This document shows, piece by piece, positions 32,266 to 38,091 of a stretch of DNA of 38,091 bases; positions within the stretch are counted from its first letter, which is position 1; the number at the start of each line of letters is the position of its first letter. The notes beneath the pieces were generated by a model that saw nothing but the letters and a program-made list of their open reading frames with translations, was not told the DNA's origin and ran no database searches. A program made the position numbers and the translations under genes. The DNA is from Parachlamydiales bacterium. Its GTDB lineage: Bacteria; Chlamydiota; Chlamydiia; Chlamydiales; Rhabdochlamydiaceae. The DNA lies in NCBI GenBank assembly GCA_027316765.1, contig DAHVFY010000003.1, forward strand, positions 15,521 through 53,611, read 5' to 3'.

Positions 32266-35223
32266 TTATCCTTGGATTTTGCTGAAATCTAGGAGGGTTT
32301 CGAAGAGGGCGAAGATTTTCTGTAAAAGAGCGATGCGGTTGTTGCGCAGCTCTAAGTCATCTGCCATGATTTTGACGGTGTCGAAAAGGTGGGCGATGTG
32401 AGGCTGCAGGGCAGCGATATGCCCGCAAGCATCTGCATAGCGTCTTTCTTTTAATGCTGCATCCCAGGGCTTTTCAAGCCGAGAGAGCGCTTCCACAAGA
32501 GCGATCTCTGCAGCTTCTTTTGCAAGAAGGGGGTTAAAAGAGGCTTTTTCTGCCTTATCTAGCTGCCCTTTTGCGCGCTTATACACCTCAAAGAGTTTAG
32601 CAAAAGCATCTCCGCTTTTGCGGAACTCGTGCAGCGCTTTGACTTTACAATATTGATCGTAAGGATCGAAGCATAAGCCTTGTAAAACTGCTTCAATCTC
32701 ATCTTTTTTGAATCCCTCATCCTCAAAGACGCTTTTTACACGATGGGTAAGAAAGTGAAGGGGCTCATCGCTTAAAAATGGAGAGAGGTTGAGCAGAAGC
32801 TCATTTTCAATGAGGATTTTGATGATGCCAAAAGCCCCGCGGCGTAATGCATAAGGATCACTTGATGACGTTGGTTTAAGACCCACTTTGAAGTAGGAAT
32901 TTAAGTTGTCGATCTTATCTGCGAGGCTGAGGATGATGCCGCTTGGAGTGTGAGGAAGTTCCCCTTTTTCTCTGCGTGGCATCCAATGCTCTTCAATTGC
33001 AGAAGCCACTTCAGGATCCTCTTTTTGCGCAAGTGCGTAGTATTTACCAACTGTCCCTTGTAGCTCAGGAAATTCTCCGACAAGAGCTGTTGCAAGATCT
33101 GCCTTACAAAGAAGCGCTGCTCGTGCGACTTTTTCTGAGTCTGCTATTGTTAAAGCATCATTTAATGCTCCTGCAACGGAGAGGATGCGCATTACCTTGT
33201 CCAGCATTGATCCGAGTTCTTTTTGAAAGGTCATGATTTTCAGTTTATTGTTGAACTCGACAAGTGGTGTTTTTATATCTTGATCGTAGAGAAAAACACC
33301 GTCGGAAAGGCGTGCTGAGAGCACTTTTTGGTTGCCTCTTCTGATCAGGTCGTTAGGGGTGTTGTCGGCTGTAATGACGAAAGTATTTTTAAGGTTGCCA
33401 CTTGCATCTGCCAGGGGAAAATATTTTTGATGCTCAACCATTTCAGAAATTAGCACTTCAGGAGGAGCTTTTAAGAAGTTAGCAGCAAAAGTTGCGTGCA
33501 TCAGTTGTGGCCATTCAACAAGATGCAGGACAAGGCTAAGTACTTTTTGTTCTTCAAGAACGTGTCCTTGAACTTCTGTTTCGATTGTTCTTAATTGTTT
33601 TAAGATTGACTCTTTTCGTTCCTCGATATCTGCCATGACATACGCTTGACGTAGAGCATTCAGGTAATCTGCCGGTTCTTTAATCACAATCTGTTTGGGA
33701 GAGAGTTGTGCATGACCATAAGAGGTTTGTCCCGATTCAATATTTCCTACTTGGAAGGGAATCACGTGTTTACCGAAAAGAGCAACAATCCAGTGTAGAG
33801 GACGTGCGTAACTGATGTCGAGATCTGCCCAACGCATTTTTTTTGGGAACTCTAGGCCAAGGATGATTTTTGGCAAGTTGTCGGAGAGAAGTTTAGAAGT
33901 TGCTTTTGCAGGTTGAGAGAGATGCACATGAATGTAATTGTTTTGGATTTTGACTTCTTTGACTCTACCTTCTTGCACATCGCTTAAAGTGATGTTGCCA
34001 ACTCCTGCAGATTTTAGAAACCCTGCTCCTTGAGGTGTCAACTTACCGCTTTCATCAAAAGCTGCATTGAGTGCCGGGCCTCTTTTTTCTACAGATTTTG
34101 AAGCTATGCCCTCGCTTAGATTTTTGACAAAAATCGACAGACGGCGGGGTGTGCCGTACACGGATAAACGTTCATAAGAGAGCTCATGAGAGTCAAGAAG
34201 CGCGCGAATGGCGCGTTCAAGGTGAGTACAGCCAATGGGCACGAAAGTTGCAGGGAGCTCCTCGGAGCCAATTTCTAAAAGCAAATCTCGTTTTTTTGTC
34301 GGGTCAAATGCTTCTTCAGGCGGTTTCAAAAAAACTGGATGGGGAGGGAGTGTTTTTTTCAGTAGAGGAAAACCGAGTTTTTCTCGAGAGGTTAAGTACT
34401 CCATCGCGATGAGACGTGCAAGATCGCGGATCCGTCCAATGTAACCTGTCCTCTCTGTTACGGAGATTACACCGCGCGCGTCGAGGATATTAAAAGCGTG
34501 GGAAGCTTTGATCACAAAATCATAAGCTGGAATCGGTAGGTGAAGACCGATCATAGTCTTTGCTTCTCTTTCAAAGTCATCAAAATGTCGCTGCCACATT
34601 TCTGTCGTCGCTACATCGAAATTGTAGGTGCTCCACTCTACTTCATTGCGGTGGATGATGTCGCGCAGCGTAAGCTCTTCATTCCATTTGACGTCGAACA
34701 TGTTATCGACATTTTGAATGTACATCGCAAGGCGCTCTAATCCATAGGTAATTTCAACAGAGATGGGGTTTAAAGGTAGGCTGCCGACCGCTTGAAAATA
34801 GGTAAACTGCGTTATCTCCATTCCATCGCACCACACTTCCCAGCCAAGACCCCAAGCTCCAAGTGTTGGCCCTTCCCAGTCATCATGCACAAAACGGATG
34901 TCATGTTTTTCTAATTTAAGACCGACAGCTCGCAAAGAGTCGAGATAGAGCTGTTGGATGTTAAGCGGTGATGGCTTGATGATGACTTGAAGTTGATGAA
35001 AAAGCTGAATCCTATTTGGATTGTCCCCATATCGTCCATCTTTGGGACGACGAGAAGGCTCTGTGTAAACAGTGCGATAAGGCTCAGGGCCTAAGCAGCG
35101 TAAAAAAGTTGCGGGATTAAATGTTCCGGCTCCCACTTCAAGGTCATGTCCCTGGTGGATGACGCACCCCTGCTTTTCCCAAAAATGCGTAAGGGACTGA
35201 ATGATTTGCTGAAAAGTTAACAT
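32266..35223 (-). CDS. glyQS: Fused glycyl-tRNA synthetase alpha and beta chains
   Basis: A 985-aa protein. Residues 1 to about 300 are the alpha catalytic chain ([43 protein letters not shown]); from about 313 the beta chain begins ([18 protein letters not shown]), with the late [29 protein letters not shown] block before the C-terminal anticodon-binding helical domain. In most bacteria the two are separate polypeptides forming a tetramer; the one-chain form is typical of chlamydiae. It charges tRNA-Gly. No ribosome site fits the ATG, which has TACAAT 6 bases upstream on its own strand. Confidence 0.97.
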   Translation of the reverse strand: MLTFQQIIQSLTHFWEKQGCVIHQGHDLEVGAGTFNPATFLRCLGPEPYRTVYTEPSRRPKDGRYGDNPNRIQLFHQLQVIIKPSPLNIQQLYLDSLRAVGLKLEKHDIRFVHDDWEGPTLGAWGLGWEVWCDGMEITQFTYFQAVGSLPLNPISVEITYGLERLAMYIQNVDNMFDVKWNEELTLRDIIHRNEVEWSTYNFDVATTEMWQRHFDDFEREAKTMIGLHLPIPAYDFVIKASHAFNILDARGVISVTERTGYIGRIRDLARLIAMEYLTSREKLGFPLLKKTLPPHPVFLKPPEEAFDPTKKRDLLLEIGSEELPATFVPIGCTHLERAIRALLDSHELSYERLSVYGTPRRLSIFVKNLSEGIASKSVEKRGPALNAAFDESGKLTPQGAGFLKSAGVGNITLSDVQEGRVKEVKIQNNYIHVHLSQPAKATSKLLSDNLPKIILGLEFPKKMRWADLDISYARPLHWIVALFGKHVIPFQVGNIESGQTSYGHAQLSPKQIVIKEPADYLNALRQAYVMADIEERKESILKQLRTIETEVQGHVLEEQKVLSLVLHLVEWPQLMHATFAANFLKAPPEVLISEMVEHQKYFPLADASGNLKNTFVITADNTPNDLIRRGNQKVLSARLSDGVFLYDQDIKTPLVEFNNKLKIMTFQKELGSMLDKVMRILSVAGALNDALTIADSEKVARAALLCKADLATALVGEFPELQGTVGKYYALAQKEDPEVASAIEEHWMPRREKGELPHTPSGIILSLADKIDNLNSYFKVGLKPTSSSDPYALRRGAFGIIKILIENELLLNLSPFLSDEPLHFLTHRVKSVFEDEGFKKDEIEAVLQGLCFDPYDQYCKVKALHEFRKSGDAFAKLFEVYKRAKGQLDKAEKASFNPLLAKEAAEIALVEALSRLEKPWDAALKERRYADACGHIAALQPHIAHLFDTVKIMADDLELRNNRIALLQKIFALFETLLDFSKIQG

Positions 35224-35229
35224 GCCTCG

Positions 35230-35235
35230 ATTGTA
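35230..35235 (-). promoter_or_regulatory. -10 element of glyQS
   Basis: On the minus strand TACAAT stands 6 bases before the ATG at 35223. A weak TTTTTA is 17 bases further up. GAGG lies just 1 base before the ATG, too close for normal ribosome binding. Confidence 0.4.
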
Positions 35236-35297
35236 GCCCGAACGCAGCTTTTTAAAAAAGAGAGACTTTTCAACCTCGAATTAAAGCGGGTTGCTCC

Positions 35298-35327
35298 AAA
35301 TGGGACACAATTCGGGCTTGTAACGGG
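35298..35327. repeat. Dispersed repeat, copy B (5' side of glyQS)
   Basis: Same orientation as copy A at 32114-32143: AAAT-GG, CACAATTCGGG, TT, AAC, GG are shared with six substitutions. It lies in the divergent promoter gap between glyQS and the MFS gene. Confidence 0.55.
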
Positions 35328-35342
35328 AAAGCTTTTCGAAAA

Positions 35343-35369
35343 GGGAGTGTGTGCTATACTCCCTGAGAT
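35343..35369 (+). promoter_or_regulatory. Promoter with overlapping inverted repeat of the MFS gene
   Basis: An extended -10 TGCTATACT (TATACT 35355-35360) ends 9 bases before the ATG at 35370. It lies within an inverted repeat, GGGAGT (35343-35348) and ACTCCC (35358-35363). A perfect 12-base palindrome CTTTTCGAAAAG precedes it at 35332-35343. The repeats would be good operator sites; the usual -35 region is not apparent. Confidence 0.45.
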
Positions 35370-36596
35370 ATGAAAAGTTACGATCTTTGCTTTCGTAAGA
35401 CAAAAGCTGCCCTTTTATGGACGAGTTTACTTAATGAGCCGTTCATTGCACTTTATGCCTTAATGCCTTTCATTCTGCGTAAGGATTTGGAGGCGACTCT
35501 TTTTCAAATTTCTTTTTTTACAATGTTAAAGCCAGCGGTTTCTCTTTTTTCTTTTTATTGGAGCTCTTGGATCTCTTGTCGCAAAGACAGGCTTCGCTCG
35601 AATTTAATTGGAGCTGGAATTTTAGCTCGCCTTCCTTTCCTTTTCGTTCCTTTTATAGGAAATGTTTGGTACTTAATCTTTGCCGGTGCAACCTATATGC
35701 TTTTTTCTCGCGCAGGAATTCCTGCGTGGATGGAAATTTTAAAATTGAATATGCCGCGAACGTCGAGAGAGAAACTCTTTTCTGTAAGTCAGTCCCTTGG
35801 ATTTGCGGAAGGGATTCTCATAGCGCTTGGCCTTGGGGTTCTTCTAGACACCTATTCATCTTTTTGGCAAATCCTTTTTATGTTGGGCGGACTTCTTGGA
35901 ATTTTTAGCACTCTCATTCAGGGGAGGCTTCCGATTTGTGGTGAGGAGGTAGGTAAAAAAAAATTAGAGGAATGTGCTCCTCTTAGTTTTTTTGCTCCTT
36001 GGAAGGAAGCGTGGCAGTTGATTCGTAAAAGACCTGATTTTGCAAGGTTTCAGTGGGGTTTTATGGCAGGAGGGGCTGGGTACATGCTCATCGTTCCGGC
36101 ACTTTCTTTGTATTATGCAGATGTTCTTTCTCTTTCTCATATGGACATGGCACTAGGGCGCTGCCTTTTTATGGGACTTGGTTATGTTATCTCTTCTCCT
36201 TGCTGGGCATGGGCGATGAACAAGTATGAGTTTTCCCGGCTAACTGCTGTGATTTGTGTTGGTTTTGGTCTCTTCCCTTTACTGATTTTATTCGCATCTA
36301 TGGGGTTGTTTTGGTTTTTCCTCGCGTTCATTTTGTGGGGTGTCGTTCAGGCGGGGAGTCATTTATTGTGGAATTTGTCGGGAACAATTTATGCAGGTAG
36401 CGGTGACAGCTCCCCCTATACAAGTGTTAATGTTCTTAGTGTTGGGCTGCGCGGCTGCATTGCGCCCCTCTTGGGGGGCTTTCTCTGCGATTTTATGGGA
36501 CCTGTCCCTGTTTTTACCATTGGGATGGTAACTTCGATATATGGGGGATGGCATCTCATTTATTCCCAACGGAATAGAGCAGTTGTTGAAAAATAA
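35370..36596 (+). CDS. Major facilitator superfamily transporter
   Basis: A 408-aa membrane protein with about 11-12 hydrophobic segments and a central loop of about 45 residues (GRLPICGEEVGKKKLEECAP) dividing two halves, the MFS pattern. MFS carriers move small solutes using ion or solute gradients; the substrate cannot be inferred. The start has no clear ribosome site and a TATACT element just upstream. It is transcribed away from glyQS and is followed by a separate promoter. Confidence 0.8.
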   Translation: MKSYDLCFRKTKAALLWTSLLNEPFIALYALMPFILRKDLEATLFQISFFTMLKPAVSLFSFYWSSWISCRKDRLRSNLIGAGILARLPFLFVPFIGNVWYLIFAGATYMLFSRAGIPAWMEILKLNMPRTSREKLFSVSQSLGFAEGILIALGLGVLLDTYSSFWQILFMLGGLLGIFSTLIQGRLPICGEEVGKKKLEECAPLSFFAPWKEAWQLIRKRPDFARFQWGFMAGGAGYMLIVPALSLYYADVLSLSHMDMALGRCLFMGLGYVISSPCWAWAMNKYEFSRLTAVICVGFGLFPLLILFASMGLFWFFLAFILWGVVQAGSHLLWNLSGTIYAGSGDSSPYTSVNVLSVGLRGCIAPLLGGFLCDFMGPVPVFTIGMVTSIYGGWHLIYSQRNRAVVEK

Positions 36597-36615
36597 CTTG
36601 ATTTTGTAGTATAAT
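36586..36615 (+). promoter_or_regulatory. Promoter of the 36649 gene
   Basis: TTGAAA (36586-36591) and TATAAT (36610-36615) are 18 bases apart; the -35 box lies within the last codons of the MFS gene. A leader of about 27 bases with AAGGGAGA ends 8 bases before ATG 36649. Confidence 0.65.
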
Positions 36616-36648
36616 TGAGGCTGTAGAGATATAAGGGAGAACTAGTAT

Positions 36649-36939
36649 ATGGACATTAAGGGCGTGGACTTCATAGTTGGGGAGATCATAAAGACGGTTA
36701 ACTTTGTGACCCAACCTCTTCAAGGTAAGCTGTTAGGAACTGGCATCGACCTCGGAGCCCTTTTTAAGAGAGGGATCGAAGCTTTCGTTGATGGGAAAGC
36801 GATGGGCAATCTTGCTGAGAACATTAGAGAGAACAATGAACTTAAGAAAGAAGCGTACTCCAAAGAAGCAGAAGCGCAGATTGAGTTTAAGAGGTTCCAA
36901 GAGAACGTTTTCAACGACAAAACAGTTTTTAACAAGTAA
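36649..36939 (+). CDS. Small helical hypothetical protein
   Basis: A 96-aa protein I do not recognise. The first half has amphipathic hydrophobic segments (GVDFIVGEIIKTVNFVTQPL, LGTGIDLGALF); the second half is a highly charged, Glu- and Lys-rich helix (ENIRENNELKKEAYSKEAEA) likely to form a coiled coil. There is no signal peptide. A strong promoter and a strong AAGGGAGA ribosome site suggest high expression, in contrast to its neighbours. rlmN follows 30 bases later, possibly from the same transcript. Confidence 0.75.
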   Translation: MDIKGVDFIVGEIIKTVNFVTQPLQGKLLGTGIDLGALFKRGIEAFVDGKAMGNLAENIRENNELKKEAYSKEAEAQIEFKRFQENVFNDKTVFNK

Positions 36940-36969
36940 TTCTAGTAATTAACTCTTCTTTAGGGTTTA

Positions 36970-38007
36970 ATGTTAGCCATGGATATTCATGGCTACACGG
37001 TAGAAGAACTTTCTAAGTGGTTGGTTGAGAAGGGGGAAAAGCCCTTTAGAGCTGGCCAGATCTTTGACTGGATTTATCAAAAAAATGCTTCCCACTGGGA
37101 GGCAATGACCGATCTTCCCAAGGCGCTCCGTCTTGAGCTCCCTAAGTTTTTCAATTTTAATAGTTTGCAATTTGTTCGTACTCTTGATTCGCAAGATTTA
37201 GAGACCACTAAATATCTTTGGCAACTTGCTGATGGGAAAAAGGTGGAATCAGTCCTCATCAGAGCTCCGGATAGGCGTACTGTATGCGTTTCCTCTCAGG
37301 TGGGTTGCCCGGCACGCTGCGCTTTCTGCGCTTCAGGCAGAGAGGGGCTTATCCGCAATCTAACAGCAGCTGAGATCGTGGAGCAGGTCTTTTTAATCGA
37401 CCGTATCCTCAAAGAAACGGGAGAGAGAGTTTCTCATGTTGTATTCATGGGAATGGGAGAGCCTTTTGAGAATTACGAAGAGGTTGTGAAGGCGATTCGT
37501 CTTTTGTGCGATGAAAAGAGACTTAATTTATCAGCAAGACGTATTACTGTTTCGACGGTGGGTCTTGTTGAAGGGATTTATAAGCTTGCCGACGAAGGGC
37601 TGAAGGTCAATCTTGTGCTTTCTCTTCACGCTCCTAATCAAAGAGTTCGGCAAAAGATCATTCCTTATGCGCGCAAATATAGTCTTGAAGATATTTTAAC
37701 CGCCATGCTCGAGTATGCAAGCCGAACAAAACGAGATATCACTTATGAATATACTCTGATGGCTGGAATCAATGATAAGAAAGAGCATGCCGAAGAGCTC
37801 GCAGCTCTGCTTAAACGGCAACAATGCACTGTGAATCTAATTCCTTATAATCCGGTCCCCGGCCTGCGACTTAAGCGACCACAGAAAGAAAATATTGAGG
37901 AGTTTCGTGCTATCCTCGTCGATGCCGGCATTCCGACTACTTGGCGTTATACTAAAGGTAAAGATATCGCTGCTGCCTGCGGTCAGCTTGCCCTTCAAAA
38001 AGATTGA
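36970..38007 (+). CDS. rlmN: 23S rRNA/tRNA (adenine-C2) methyltransferase RlmN
   Basis: A 345-aa protein. The radical SAM CxxxCxxC cluster is seen as CPARCAFC (C113, C117, C120). The two methyl-transfer cysteines are C106 (TVCVSS), 7 residues before the cluster as in E. coli, and C337 in the AAACGQLAL tail. RlmN methylates A2503 of 23S rRNA and A37 of some tRNAs. The start is ATG 36970, with AGGG 4 bases before; ATG 36979 is an alternative. Confidence 0.96.
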   Translation: MLAMDIHGYTVEELSKWLVEKGEKPFRAGQIFDWIYQKNASHWEAMTDLPKALRLELPKFFNFNSLQFVRTLDSQDLETTKYLWQLADGKKVESVLIRAPDRRTVCVSSQVGCPARCAFCASGREGLIRNLTAAEIVEQVFLIDRILKETGERVSHVVFMGMGEPFENYEEVVKAIRLLCDEKRLNLSARRITVSTVGLVEGIYKLADEGLKVNLVLSLHAPNQRVRQKIIPYARKYSLEDILTAMLEYASRTKRDITYEYTLMAGINDKKEHAEELAALLKRQQCTVNLIPYNPVPGLRLKRPQKENIEEFRAILVDAGIPTTWRYTKGKDIAAACGQLALQKD

Positions 38008-38091
38008 ATGCTTATAACCGCTCAACAAAATCTAGACAAATCTACACAATCGCATAGATAAATCAGACACGTCAATAGAGCAGTCGTATTG

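Noticed and set aside
38008-38091. Possible tRNA or leader after rlmN
   Set aside because: No cloverleaf, promoter or hairpin could be formed in the last 84 bases; it is AT-rich spacer.
1-38091. CRISPR arrays, transposases, phage genes, toxin-antitoxin or defence genes
   Set aside because: None was seen; repeats present are single pairs and no encoded protein fits these families.

Overview
The window comes from a chlamydia-like bacterium, most probably a member of the order Chlamydiales outside the family Chlamydiaceae. The main evidence is a fused alpha-beta glycyl-tRNA synthetase (glyQS, 985 aa), a cysteine-free 45-aa L36 ribosomal protein, a plastid-type soluble glycerol-3-phosphate acyltransferase (plsB), and gene order. 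From memory of Chlamydia trachomatis D/UW-3, several blocks match: ptr-plsB-cafA-rpmF-plsX (CT806-811), rnpA-rpmH with divergent rpmJ-rpsN (CT784-787), uvrC-mutS-small gene-dnaG-glyQS (CT791-796) and pcnB-lpxB (CT410-411). The genome is AT-rich and tightly packed; no tRNA, rRNA, CRISPR array, transposase or phage gene was seen.

Layout. 1-1432: the end of one GNAT acetyltransferase, a second related GNAT and yebC, all on the plus strand. 1433-6274 is the most lineage-specific part: a structured repeat-rich spacer, a lipase-like protein with a C-terminal hydrophobic segment, a small exported protein with its own promoter, an MGDG-synthase/MurG-type glycosyltransferase and a LicD-type protein. 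6315-13523 (minus): a compact lipid and RNA operon (YceD-like DUF177, rpmF, plsX, rng, plsB) ending in an M16 zinc protease. 13580-18856 (minus): a DTW/Tsr3-like protein, pcnB, an alpha/beta hydrolase, lpxB and an HExxH oligopeptidase; pcnB, hydrolase and lpxB are joined by 4-base ATGA overlaps. 18955-20677 (plus): an exported thioredoxin-like protein and a glycosyltransferase. 20652-23133 (minus): uvrD, rnpA, rpmH. 23273-25568 (plus): rpmJ, rpsN, an NCS2 purine permease and an Asp23-like protein. 25600-30222 (minus): uvrC, mutS and a small gene. 30306-38007: dnaG (plus), glyQS (minus), then an MFS transporter, a small helical protein and rlmN (plus).

Functionally most of the window is core housekeeping: membrane lipid synthesis (plsX, plsB, lpxB), RNA processing (rng, rnpA, pcnB), translation (four ribosomal proteins, glyQS, rlmN) and DNA replication/repair (dnaG, mutS, uvrC, uvrD). 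The most interesting candidates are the 1.4-6.3 kb exported/lipid region; a set of genes (dnaG, glyQS, the MFS gene and the DTW-like gene) with a -10-like hexamer 6-9 bases before the ATG and no usable ribosome binding site, which suggests leaderless transcripts; an rnpA with no canonical start codon outside rpmH; and a pair of related 30-base repeats on either side of glyQS. I did not find a convincing new defence or mobile system. No intergenic gap exceeds about 180 bases.
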